From Lycorma delicatula (lineage: Eukaryota > Arthropoda > Insecta > Hemiptera > Fulgoridae): 64,000 nucleotides of DNA. The translations under genes and the position numbers were made by a program. Positions 33,825 to 44,950 of this stretch are shown piece after piece. Location of the stretch: positions 100,034,657 to 100,098,656 of the forward strand of contig NC_134463.1 of the NCBI RefSeq assembly GCF_047948215.1, given 5' to 3'. The notes under the pieces were generated by a model. It was not told the DNA's origin. It saw nothing but the letters and a program-made list of their open reading frames with translations, and ran no database searches. Position 1 is the first letter of the stretch. Each line of letters opens with the position of its first letter.

Positions 33825-35125
33825 CGAGGTGTGCGAGAAAAGTAATGAGGCTGACTTTTTATATTTTTTTCAAACAACAATATTATCTCCTTAAAAATAG
33901 TTCCCTTGGGCAGCTATACACCGGCGGAGTCGTTGTTCCCACTCCTGGTAGCAGTGCTGGAAGGATTCAACTGGTAGGGCTTTTAACTGGTCGGTCAGTC
34001 TTTTAAATGTTCTCCAGATTTCCAAAATGACCTCCTTTTAAGATATGTTTCAATTTCGGGAAAAGGAAAAAGTCACAAGGACTCAAATCAGGTGAATAAG
34101 GGGGTTGAGGAACCGTAGGAATGCGTTTTGAGGTCAAAAATTTCCTGATGGAAATGGCCATGTGACACGAGGCATTGTCATGATGAAGCATCCACTTGTC
34201 TGCAATGTCTGGTCTCACGCGAATCACTACTCTTTTCCTGAACCTTTCAATGACACCTTTGTAAAACAATTGGTTGACAGTTTGTCCTGGAGGAACAAAT
34301 TCTTTATGCACAATACCCACTGCCAAAAAAGCAAACCAGCACGGTTTTGATCTTTGATTTCCTCATTCGACATTTTTTCGGTCGAGGAGATGACGAAGTG
34401 TGCCACTCTTCGCTTGTCGCTTTGTTTCAGGTTCGTACTCAAATTTCCAGGATTCATCACCTGTGATCACATGATTGAAGAATTCTTGGTCGTTGTCAAT
34501 TCTCTCAAGAAGATCAACGCACACGTTTCTGCGATTGTCCTTCTGTTCCGTTGTGAGGTTTTTCGGCACCAATTTCGCACAAACCTTTCGCACGTCCAAA
34601 TCGTCTGTCAAAATTTGATGTACGGCGAAAGTGTTTAAATTTAACCGTTTACTAAATCATCCTTATTGTTAAACGACGGTCTAATCTAACAAGAACCCTC
34701 ACACGCTCAACGTTTTCGTTAGATTTTGAAGTTGAAGGTCTCCCTGAGCGAGGTTAATCTTCAACGTGTTCTCGGCCTTCTAAAAGTGATTTGTGCCGGC
34801 GGAAAACTTGTGCTCTTGATAAAAAATGTTCCCCATAGGCCTGTTTCAACTTTTGAAAGGTCACACTCGCGGATTCCCCAAGTTTAACACGAAACTTTAT
34901 CGCACAACGTCGCTCTAAATTCCGGTGCTCTTTTTTCGTTATACACAACAAAAACACAACTTCACTGATGGCGCTGTCAAAAATAATGTGTTGGCTGAAC
35001 GGAGTTGAAACTCGTACTGAGCATGCAGAAGGGATGAACAAACCGGTCTAGCACAGACCGGTAGACACAGCGTTGCCAGATCGCTAGCAATGTTACCAAT
35101 CTGATTACTTTTCTCACACACATCG
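33825..35125 (-). mobile_element. Full-length mariner element (M2)
   Basis: Ends CGAGGTGTGCGAGAAAAGTA continuing ATGAGGCTGA (from 33825) and, reversed from 35125, CGATGTGTGTGAGAAAAGTA continuing ATCAGATTG. Length about 1.30 kb. The flanking dinucleotides are TT and TC, so the TA target duplication has decayed. The TIRs resemble those of M1, especially AGTAATGAG(A/G)CTGA, so these are related mariner families in opposite orientation. Confidence 0.88.
34003..35041 (-). pseudogene. Mariner transposase (M2), broken
   Basis: Reads right to left. Seen: NLERRCAIKFRVKLGESAS and FRRHKSLLEGREHVED (34754-34935), a stop, RSGRPSTSKSNENVERV followed by damage and a lost segment around 34620-34700, VRKVCAKLVPKNLTTEQKDN (34540-34600), VITGDESWKFEYEPETKR (first Asp), a shift near 34385, GIVHKEFVPPGQTVNQLFYK, LHHDNASCHMA (second Asp intact), PQPPYSPDLSPCDFFLFP (third Asp intact), stop at 34003. 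The full DD34D triad survives, unlike M1, but several frameshifts and stops rule out function. The C-terminal WQ.RW...YFEGD end lies beyond the stop. Confidence 0.9.
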
Positions 35126-35129
35126 TCAA

Positions 35130-37050
35130 AGGGCGCTAGGCTCTTCACTAAGCATAATAAATTTTATTGCCTACCTATTTATTACAAAGTTTTATTACTA
35201 TTGTTATACGTCTCTCGGAAAACTTTTATCTGTCTTCGCGTTTTAGAAGGGTAATTTCCAAGATCGGAATGAAATATAAAATTGACGCTTTACCGTGTTC
35301 CATAGAAGCAAATCAGTATTTTATACTGCTCACTGTAGTATGATGGTACATTATTCGGGAATTGCATTTTCGGTAGTATAGGTTCGTGAATTTTAAGTCT
35401 AAAATGACGTTCAAGAAAAAATTGTTAGATTTAATTCGGGAAAACAAAAAAACCGGCTGTTATAATGTTTATTAAATTTCGTTAGCCGGATTGCTTTATT
35501 AATAAATTGGTTTTAGAATTAATTTATCGGCAAGTATGAAAGTAAATGATATAAATTTTAACGTAGGGTATGAAATGGCTTTATTGTTTCACATTCTTTA
35601 AATAAATACAACGGTAAAATCTGAATTTAAATTACAAAGTTTGATAGAACAGAAGTCATCGTTTATCCTATATTTGTATCACTCATGTTACAGAAATCGT
35701 TAATACTATCAGTTTGGATATACTATCCAGGTTTCAAATGTTGTCATAACTCCATGCTAGAATATATCATTAATTAACCTGTAAGAACCGTGACAAACAC
35801 ACCACATAAGTAACAAATCACACTCTGTACAAAGACATAAAAATTCCTTCATTTTTTGCGCATATTAGTCACATATTTACAGCCAAACGACTGATTACCA
35901 AAACATTTACATATATTTAAGCCTATTAGTTTCCGAATGCATACTTGTTAAACCATATTGCATCAGATATCTGTTACGACCTTCGTAACGTTATTACCGG
36001 AAAAATCGCCACAAAATTAAAGTAATCACACGATAAATTTGAAATATTTCTTATATAAATATACTACATATTTCATTTAAAAGTCATTTCGTGTATAAAT
36101 ATTCCCATTTCGTAATTGGCTACGGGCCAATTCATTTCATGTCATTCGGTTCACATCTCACATCTCTCATTACATTCGCGTCTTACTATATTTATTATTA
36201 TATTTTGGTAGAGAAGATAATACAAAATGAAACACAAATACATCGTTTCAATATATATACGATTTTCTATTAGAAATTTAGTTAAACTAGAACTAACACT
36301 TTGTGTTAGAAATAGAAATCTCTTAATATTTTAAGTTAAAAATAATTTATTTTTTAGAAGTAAGTTTAATCTTGTAATCATAAAAAATGTAGTTTTTTCT
36401 TTTAAAACCCAAACTTTCTGTCAAGACAATAAAATAAATAGAATTTTGCTCGAAATTTCCTTCTGAGTATTCAAAAGGAGTTTTTTACGGGTGTGTGATG
36501 TATTTTTTTTTAATGATTTACTTTAAAAGGTTTTAAACCTTGAACTTGATTCGATTTACATCTTGTATAGCACTTTGTAAAATTACGAACTTTTACGTTT
36601 GATAAAATTTTGACGTACAAACAATTTTCAAGAAAACAGCTTTAAAATAACTAAAAAATGCGGTTTCTATCATGAAATAATTTAAGTAGTATCTTTTGCG
36701 CTGGGATTAAGCTGCTTTTTAAATTTAACAGTTATAAGGTAATCGTTTTTGTTAAGATATTTTCAACGATAATTATAAAATGATAAGATAATAACATAAT
36801 GAGGGTCATTATGATACAGTTCAAAAGACACCAGGTCTTTTCAACCACCGACCGATCAGAAGCGAATATTTTTTTATTTGTTAGCCAGCAGAGATTAATT
36901 TGAAAGTACCCCGATAAGTAACTAATAGTACGTAGCAGAGTCGATTAGAAATAAAATTGAAGTATCGAATAAAATATTGGACTACGTCGAAGAAACAGTA
37001 ACTTGAATGTAAGTGCACAGTTTGCAACAACTAGTAAATAATATTATAAA
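35130..37050. other. AT-rich stretch, nothing recognised
   Basis: No domain-bearing frame, no repeat match. Small open frames of about 60 codons look random. Confidence 0.5.
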
Positions 37051-37059
37051 GATCTTTCA

Positions 37060-37800
37060 AAAGTTTTAAAAACTTGTTTTATACTTTCAGTCTTACTTTA
37101 ATCAAATTATTATCATATATTGTACGAGTTTAATTAGTAGGCTAATTTGGATTTAAAAAGATAACATCATATATTGGAATTTCTAATGTATTTATAAAAT
37201 ATCAAACAAATTTTCAATCAAACATTTACTATACAAACTAACGAAATAGTGAAGTTTTTATTTCATTTACTTAATTAACTATCACAATTTTCGACAAAGT
37301 TTTTATAAAAGATTTCTCATTCGATAATTCGTCATTATTGCAAGGTTTTCTTCCTGTTAATTTGGAGCTGTCAAATTATTCGATCTCAAATCCATCGAGA
37401 GATCTAACTCTGCTAAGGCTGACATAGGCTTGGCCTTTAGCAAAGAGCTTTAGACCCAGATAAACAACTGCGTAATCTACAGTGCTGCCTTGCATTTTAT
37501 GGACGGTTGATGCCCGTGATAAAATTAACGCCAGCATTCGGTGTTCAGCAGTTTCGTAGCTGTACAGGGCAGGAAATTTAATGGCTTTTAGCTATATTAC
37601 AACTGCACCCTTAATTTATTCCCGTACGGGGGAATGTTTTCAAAAGTAATGGTGGAATATTGTATTATCACCCGACCCTAGTAACTGTGAAAAATTTCAT
37701 CATTCGGCAATGTCAGGAAGTATGTTAAATTAAGGACGCAAGATTTGAGGACAAACATGAAAAAAAATCATTGTGAATTAAAGAAAAGCAAGTAAAAAGC
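37060..37800 (-). mobile_element. Helicase-bearing repeat (Helitron-like), copy 1
   Basis: Two outer blocks recur around the copy at 61495-62110: 37060-37185 (CTTTAATCAAATTATTATCA, TACGAGTTTAATT, AAGATAACATCATATATT) and 37612-37790 (GTAATGGTGGAATATTGTA, TCACCCGACC, CGGCAATGTCAG, GATTTGAGGA). Between them this copy carries a PIF1-type helicase C-terminus. A helicase with conserved flanks fits a Helitron, but I did not identify a CTRR-hairpin end or an AT insertion site. Confidence 0.5.
37325..37613 (-). pseudogene. PIF1/Helitron helicase C-terminal fragment
   Basis: C-terminal motor part of a PIF1-like DNA helicase, reverse strand. Seen: GAVVI, stop, [20 protein letters not shown] (about 37550-37613), [20 protein letters not shown] (helicase motif V/Va type, TVHK.QG.T), [20 protein letters not shown] (motif VI type, YV.LSR), then a stop at IE* and FDSSKLTGRKPCNNDEL. 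Apart from the two stops the frame is open for roughly 95 codons. PIF1 helicases occur as host genes and as the motor of Helitrons; the single isolated exon-less piece inside a repeat points to a Helitron. Confidence 0.8.
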
Positions 37801-38054
37801 AGGTTATTTCAACAAATAAATTTTAAATATATTACACGTTGTTTAAAAAAACCAATCCTGATACTCTATACCTGTTTGTTACAGTATTTTATATAGAAAA
37901 GAAATAAATAAAATGAGAAATATAAGAAGTCAATTATATTGACTTTTACATTTATTGAAAAAATATAAAAAAATATTCCGTAAACTATGTATTCTATAAT
38001 TGATTTAAAATAAAAAAAAATCCCAATAATTTTTCAGCCGTATAAAAATTATAG

Positions 38055-38152
38055 TATGCAACTCTGTATAATGGCCATTAATGCACTGCTGCAAAGCTTA
38101 CTACTTGGCAGTCGTGCATCAGTGGCTATCATCGTAGTCTCGATGTATAATG
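38055..38152. mobile_element. Small palindromic element (MITE-like), copy 2
   Basis: Left arm TATGCAACTCTGTATAATGG continuing CCATTAATGCAC, nearly the same as the termini of the element at 32062. The right arm GTGCATCAGTGGCTATCATC (38118 onward) is a more diverged complement. An 88-codon open frame starting here is accidental. Confidence 0.6.
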
Positions 38153-38154
38153 TA

Positions 38155-39775
38155 CCAATTAATATAAAGCACATTGCTAAGCATAATTTTATTTACATCG
38201 TAAAGTGTAATTTACAATTGGATTGTAACAGAATTATGGTAATTAGTAAAATATTTTTCATATTGTTGTATGAGGACCAGAAGAAAATTATTCTTGAAAT
38301 GTCAAAATCCAAAAGTGAGTAGAACTATTATAGAAAAAATTATCAATTAAGATTCCATTCGGTTTCGCTCTTACCAAGAATATATATTTTTTTAAATTTT
38401 TTACAATAAATAAAAAAAAATATATGTTTGAATCTTTTTAACATATTTGTTGAAAAGTATATTTATATACATATATTTTATTAGTTAATAAGTTTTGGCA
38501 TAAACAGTTAAAAAATGACAAAAATTTAGAATAAATTAATATTGAAGAAAAATGGTAAATTTAACGATTAGAAATTTAAATTATAAATCTATAACTGCTT
38601 TTTTTTTTAATTGTTTCCTATACCGGTCGAACGAAAACTATGATAAAGTACATAATATAAAGATATAGTTAACATTTTTGACAAGAGAGCGCGTTCGAAG
38701 TGTTAGTCGACGTATTCATCTTAGTCTGAAAGCATCCGTAGTTTAATGTACTCTAATACTATAATACAAGATAATTTATTACGTGTTTTCGTTTGTAAAT
38801 TGTGTTTTTTTTCCTTCAAGTTGCTAATAGAAATTGGCTGCGATTACTACAGTTATTTATTTATAGTAATATATAGCTAATTTATTTAGTTTTTAACTTC
38901 CGATTTGTACGTTTTTTTTTATATTTTTTTAATTATGATTTAATTGTATTTTAATTACAGAATTTCAGTTGTTTAAATAATATTTAGTTATTTAATTTAA
39001 TTTTTCAATTATTAACTTTATATCGCCTCCTAATTTTGTTCCTGTTTACTTTTTCTCATAACATTTTTATAAAAATTTGAATTCATTCATTTTTGTAAAA
39101 TACAAACCAACCTAATTATTACCAAAATATAGTTATCAACAAAACAATCAAAATATTTTTATCACATGTTTTTCTTTTACTATTTTGACCGGCATTTATT
39201 GTAAGATCATACACTACTTAAATGGAAAATTAATACTAAATAACTTTTAATTCTAAAATAATCAGAGAATCTAATAATAATTTAGTATATTATGAAATAA
39301 AAAAAAACTTCTTGTTATAAAAAAAGAAACTGATATAGTATGTACATTAAGATTTCCACTAAAACAGACTAATAAATATTCTAAAATTTTTGAAATTTAC
39401 TAATTTAATTAATCTAAATACATTACGGGATTTATCTCTCATTTATCTTGAGAAATTTGTATAGAACTCTTTGTTATTATAGAAATGGGTAGATCGGTTA
39501 GAGGATTGAGTTGTATCTCGTGTCAGGATGGTTATGAAATTTTTTACTATACTTATAAAATGTAATTAGCATTATTCTGGTTTGTATTTAGTCGCTCACC
39601 AGTTTTATCAAATTTAAAAATATTTAATAAAGATTCGTTAAAAATTCAAACTAATGTAAGTTTTTAAAACACGACGTTGTTAAAATTTAGGTAACGAAGA
39701 ATTGTTAACTTAATTTTAGTGCAGAATCGTTTTAATGTAACATATAATAATTTTACAACAACTGTTATTTACCAT
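38155..39775. other. AT-rich stretch, nothing recognised
   Basis: No gene, SINE or inverted repeat seen. Confidence 0.5.
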
Positions 39776-39778
39776 TAA

Positions 39779-40110
39779 AGGTGCACGAGTTTGGGGAAAT
39801 AATTTTCCCCAAAAGGTTTCAAAACAAGGTGCTCAGTGTGGTATCAGAGGCTCCATATTTCGCTAGGAACGATGAGGAACACGGGTATCTTAGGGTGCCG
39901 TATGTCCGTAAGGAGATACATATCAAAGCTAGAAAAACATGTGAATCATCTGGCTCTGAATTTACATGACAACGGTGAGGCAGTAACACGATTCATGAGA
40001 CTACATGTACTGGACCTCGCTGATCTTTGAGGGGGTAAATGATCACTGAGGTGCGTGACCACTGATTATACAGTGGTAGGTTATCGTGTTAAATAAATTA
40101 AAAATTTTTA
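39779..40110 (+). pseudogene. Jockey-like LINE C-terminal fragment (J5)
   Basis: Seen: KRFQNKVLSVVSEAPYFARN then GYLRVPYVRKEI (39810-39920), a frame change, VNHLALNLHDNGEAVTRFMR and LHVLDLADL ending at 40029. This is the end of a jockey ORF2 (QRFQNK..R...APWY...LHxDL.VPTVREEI ... LA.NLLDN....RRLKR). One frameshift. Its upstream part is replaced by a hairpin TTGGGGAAATAATTTTCCCC at 39791. Ends in AT-rich sequence near 40110. Confidence 0.8.
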
Positions 40111-40184
40111 AATCTATAGTATTTTAATATTTCTGACTTTATTTTGATGACTTTTGAATGTTTTGTGCCTTTGTGTTTGTGAAT

Positions 40185-41620
40185 TTTTTTTACCTTCAGT
40201 CATTTGACTGGTTTGATGTACTTCTCCAAGATTCCCTATCTAGTGCCAGTCGTTTCATTTCGGTATACCCCCTACATCCTACATCCCTAAAGATTTGTTT
40301 TATATATTCTAAACGGCGCCTGCCTGCACAATTTTTCCCTTCTACCAATCCCTCCAATATTAAATCGACTATTCCAGAATGCCTTAATATGTGGCCTATA
40401 AGTCTATCTCTTCTTGTAACTATCCTTTTGCAAATGCTTCTTTTTTTCATCAGTTGGCCGCATCACCTCTTCATTTGTCACTTTATCCATCCATCTGATT
40501 TTTAACATTCTCTTGTACATTTCAAAAACGTCTAATCTTTTCTTCTCAGATATTACGATCGTCAAAGTTTCACTCCCATATAAAGCTACGCTCCAAACAT
40601 ATACTTTCAAAAATGCCTTTCTGAGGTTTAAATTAATTTTTTATGTAAGCAAATTATATTTCTGACTGAAAGCTCGTTTCACCTGTGTTATTCGGCATTT
40701 CATATCGCTCCTGATTCGTCTATCTTTGGTAATTCTACTTCCAAAATAACAACATTCTTACCTCCGTAATCTTTTCTCTTCCTACTTTTTATATTCAATG
40801 GCTCATCTACATTATTTCTACTACATTTCATTACTTTCGTTTTGTTCTTCTTTATTTCCATGCGGTAGTTCTTGCTTAGGACATCATCCATGCCGTTCAT
40901 TGTTTCTTCTAAATCCTTTTTATTCTCGGCTAGAATTACTATATCATTAGCAAATCGAAGCATCTTTATCTTTTCACCTTGTACTGGTACTCCGGATCTA
41001 AATTGTTCTTTAACATCATTAACTGTCAGTTCTACGTAAAGATAAAAAAGTATCGGGAATAGGGAACATCCTTGTCGGATTCCGTTTTTTATGACGGCTT
41101 CTTTCTTATGTTCTTCAATTATTACTGTTGCTGTTTGGTTTCTGTAAATGTTAGCAATTGTTCTTCTATCTCTGTATTTAAACCCTAATTTTTTTTTAAT
41201 TCTGAACATTTTATTTCTGGCTACTATCGAATGCCTTTTCTAGGTCTATAAATGCCTTATGTTGGTTTGTTTTTCTTTAATCTTCCTTCTACTATTAATC
41301 TGAGTGCTAAAATTGCTTCCCTTGTCCTTATACTTTTTCTGAAACTAAATCGGTCTTCTTCTAACACTTCTTTCACTCTCCTCTCAATTCATCTGTACAG
41401 AATTCTAGTTAAGATTATCTGGTCGTGCGTTCTTTGATATCATGGCTGTAACACTTTTTGAAGTCTGACGGAACTTCCCCTTTTTCGTAAATATTACACA
41501 CCACTTTGTATAATCTATCAATCGCTTCCTCACCTGCACTGCGCAGTAATTCTACAGTTATTCCGTCTATTCCAGGAGCCTATCTGCCATTCAAATCTTT
41601 AAATGCTCTCTTAAATTGGG
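40185..41620 (-). pseudogene. RTE-like LINE reverse transcriptase, 5'-truncated
   Basis: Reads right to left. Seen: FKRAFKDLNGR, stop, APGIDGITVELLRSAGEEAI (41540-41620), VVCNIYEKGEVPSDFKKC, KAFIDLEKAFDS (41225-41260), then an open 169-codon frame FRIKKKLGFKYRDRRTIANI ... IRQGCSLFPILFYLYVE (41040-41090) and MLRFANDIVILAEN, where the catalytic F/YADD is FAND. Then KVYVWSVALYGSETLTI (40550-40610), KRMLKIRWMDKVTNEEVMR, DRLIGHILRHSGIVDLILEG and KQIFRDVGCRGYTEMKRL near the end. The last coding line runs into an A-rich 3' end at 40190. The GHILRH..EG C-terminus suggests an RTE-type LINE; the clade is not certain. Stops, shifts and the lost Asp make it inactive. Confidence 0.85.
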
Positions 41621-41629
41621 AATCATAAA

Positions 41630-42630
41630 GCACTAAAATTAATTTTAACAATTTTTGTTGTAGGCATTTTTAACGAAATTCTGTTTTAAAATATTGTTCA
41701 TAACCTACCTACATTAGTTTGAATTTTTATCAGTTTTTTAATAATAATAAATAAAGTCCAAATAAATTCCTTTATCTGGCTTAATTATTTATTATCTGTT
41801 ATATTTGTTTTTACTAAATAACTGCTTCGTTGATATAGTTGATATATAATTGTTTCGTTGATGAGAGGTGATATATATATTATTAGTATTGTATTTAAGG
41901 TGAGCTATCTTTGAATGGTCGCCTGATACGTTATTCATAATCTAACTATTTTACTTGTGGTCGTACTCCTCTTGATCGATTGAAAAAATAAAACTTATTT
42001 ACCATGAAAATGTATCATTTTTTTGTTCATAATAGTAGTTATTTTCTTTTCTAATAAAATATGTACATGTAATTACAAAAATTATTATATTTAAGAAATA
42101 GTTGCATAATAAAAATGTTGTAATAATGATTGACTGGCGATTAATATTTCTCGTTACATATCTAACTAAAAATCGGGTTTAATTCTAAAATGTTAATTGG
42201 TTTGTTGTTCATTTAAAATATATATATATACTATAAATTTTCATATTTTAAAAATGTACATAATTAAAATTATTAATACTTATCCTAGTAACATGTTTTT
42301 GTTTTTACGTTAAAAATTTACATAGCCTGTCTGCAAGAACATATTACTATTATTAGCCCGCTCGTATAATAAATATAGCCGTTCTCTTAAGTAATTATTT
42401 TCTACTTATATAGATTATGCTTTTATTAAATATCATTTTAAAAAGGAAAGGAAAGGAAGGAATTAAGCTCTAATGAGTTTAAAAATTTACAATTATATAA
42501 TTAAGTAATTAAAAATTTTAAACTTATTTATCTACACGAGAAAGAATATCCGCGTTTTAAAGCTGTTTAATATCTCTTAACTTTGACTTACAGTAATTAA
42601 TCATAAATAAAATAAAAGAGTACTCTTACA
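41630..42630. other. AT-rich stretch, nothing recognised
   Basis: Only low-complexity AT and a GGAAAGGAAAGGAAGGAA purine run near 42446. Confidence 0.5.
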
Positions 42631-42639
42631 ATTTTTTCC

Positions 42640-43612
42640 TACAAGTGTTTATTATGAGCACCTTTCCTCTTGTGGCACGCATGCAACCGACATGACAGAT
42701 CGTCAAACACTTTAACCTACACATCAAATAAATAAATAATTAAGAAATAATGGAAGCGACAGCTTCAATCCTGTGCCTCAAATCGGGTAGATCAGTAGGT
42801 AGCGGAGGCGCATACACAATATTTGGAGTTTACAAAAACCCCCAAAGGAAAAAATCACTTGGAATCAAATCGGGCGTCCTTGGAAGCCACCGTAACAAGC
42901 TCTGCCATCGGATCCGCACCAACATATCCAGTAGTTGACGAAAACGTTATTCAATCGACTTCTCGTATAGAGTTATGACAACGATGAGACGAAGCAATCT
43001 TGTTTCCAATTAAAACCAAACAGGTGAAGAAAGATCCGTGTATGCATCATATCCAAATAAGCAACCCTTATTAGCTTGTTTCAACGAAAAACGAGGGCCC
43101 GTAAACTTTCGGTCGGGATATTTTACAGAAAATATTTAATTTTGGGAAGTCCCTTTTGCACTGTAAAAGTTCATTGAAATTTTCTGATCCCAGATGCGGA
43201 CAGTATGTATTGTAACTTTTCAGCTAAGATGAAATGTCGACTCATCATCGAACAAAGTACCACCAACAACGTTCCACCACATTTGCGAATCGGCACACAA
43301 AGCCTATTCAGTGGGCTTCGAAATCTGTAACGCTGCAAACAGTATTGATACTTATGTAAACGTTTCCTTAGTACATTCCGTACTGTCATCATCAACGAAT
43401 ATTATTGTCATTTGGAGGATTAAGATTGAATATTTCTTGAAACGCACGTTGAACTGAAAATATAGATTCGCATTTAGCAAACTAGAAAACAGTTTTGTAT
43501 TCAGCAATTAGTTACCTTCTGAACTAATGGCGCTGTCCAGCGGAAAAATATCGAATCAATGTACGATTCTAGTCTTAAGTCAACACCGTACACCTCGTCA
43601 AAGTGAATATAA
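42640..43612 (-). pseudogene. Tc1/mariner-superfamily (DUF4817 type) transposase, heavily decayed
   Basis: Same family as 9535-10055, opposite strand, with more of the N-terminus. Reverse-strand pieces: VQRAFQEIFNLNPPNDNNIR (DUF4817 helix-turn-helix line, about 43400-43465), RDFPKLNIFCKISRPKVYGP then SFFVET (43075-43160), DPMAELVTVASKDARFD and PSDFFLWGF-like codons in another frame (42830-42900), VYAPPLPTDLPDLRHRIEAV (42770-42830), and CRLHAC..KGAHNKH (about 42650-42690). Many stops and frame changes. The end VCRVT.GAHIEHL is typical of this insect transposase group. No terminal repeats were verified. Confidence 0.7.
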
Positions 43613-43619
43613 TAAATTA

Positions 43620-44155
43620 AAACTCCGATGTTCTTTTTCGTTCACCGGTAGAATAGACCACGTGATTCTCTAACTGTAAGTTTCGAAATAAGTTTAGTAG
43701 TTCGCAAAAATTTGAATTCACGTGATTATAGATATTTATTAAAATTAAAAATAATAAAAGTAAATAACTTGTACGTAACTTATCCATTTAAATAAGCATT
43801 ACAGGAATAATTATTATATTGTATTATGCTACACTGTTGTGTTATTAAGTACTGATTATTTCTTATCTTATATATTCATATTACATTTTATTTTTGTAAC
43901 AGAAATATCATAAACCCATGTTTTGTACGTTACGGTGCACAATTTCAGTAAAAAATTGGAAAAAAATCCAAATCTCTGAATATTGTGAAATATAAGTAGT
44001 ATCAGTACTTCAGCGGGTCATCAAAGATAATCTGTTTTGACAAGTCTTTGAAAAAATTAAAATTTAATAAATGCAAGAATGATTATTTTTTAAATATTAT
44101 TGCTTAAATAATAATAACAACTCTTATAAAAGCATTGTTTAAAAAGCGATTTGAG
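43620..44155. other. AT-rich stretch, nothing recognised
   Basis: No feature seen. Confidence 0.5.
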
Positions 44156-44159
44156 GATT

Positions 44160-44950
44160 AAATGTTTATAGACTTATTGCTAAAACCAAACGGTTGTAGG
44201 CAACTTGAGTTCGTAGGTACGTTTGAATTCGCGTACGTATTGAGTTCCGAATATAAGGCTTTAAAATTCTGAATTCCGATTTTTCAGCACAAATTGCAAC
44301 ACTAGTAATGTTACAAATTGTGTAGTTCAGCACAAATGTACTGTAGTTCAGCACAAATGTATTGTGTAGTTCAATAGTTCAGCACAAATTGTGTGCTAGT
44401 AATGTGGAAATTATACAACGATTTCAGAACGAAGTAGCGAGGGTAATTGCCGAAGCTCGTGATTCACGCGGAATGATGAGTTCGTGATTATCTGGCGCTC
44501 CCGTCGGTTCGTGAGATTGCACAACAACGCAATGTCAAATACCTGCAGAGACTTGAAAATCATGTAAACCACTTTGCAACTAATCTACTCGATAACAGCA
44601 GAAACGTCCGACGGTTGAAACGAGCACATGTATTCGTCTGCGTAACAGTTTGGAATCTAACACCGTCAAGTTTAGTGGTGTCATATCTAATTTCTTGTTA
44701 CTTCTCTTTCTTTTTCTTTTTTTTTTTTGATATTAATGTTTGTTTTCTGGACTATATGGTGCTGAAATTAATGGTTTGTGAATTATGACTGAGCTTGAAA
44801 TTTCATATTTGATTTGCAACTATTTATTATGTATTATTTATTTAGGGGGTTCCTTAAGGATCTTCTCATCACGTGCTTTTGTAAGGAAACTTACTTATGG
44901 CTCCGCAGGAGAGCCGATTGTAATTTTAATTATAATTGAGCAAAAAAAAA
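44160..44950 (+). pseudogene. Jockey-like LINE 3' end (J6) with internal small duplications
   Basis: Seen: a weak LLLKPNGCRQLE at 44170-44205, where jockey reads LLKPIWTYG.QLWG; a zone of short repeats (44284-44400, separate entry); ASNVEIIQRFQNEVARVIAE (44395-44455); after shifts YLALPSVREIAQQRNVKYLQ, RLENHVNHFATNLLDNSRNV and RRLKRAHVFVC (44490-44645). The 3' UTR follows to 44945 and contains CTTACTTATGGCTCC and GCCGATTGTAATTTTAATT, cognate to the ends of J1 and J4. 5'-truncated and inactive. Confidence 0.78.
44284..44400 (+). repeat. Short tandem duplications inside jockey J6
   Basis: TTCAGCACAAAT occurs four times, at 44284, 44327, 44347 and 44378, and ACTAGTAATGT or GCTAGTAATGT occurs before and after the block. 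The repeated bits come from the LINE's own ASNVEI-coding region, so this is a local slippage or repair product. Confidence 0.85.
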
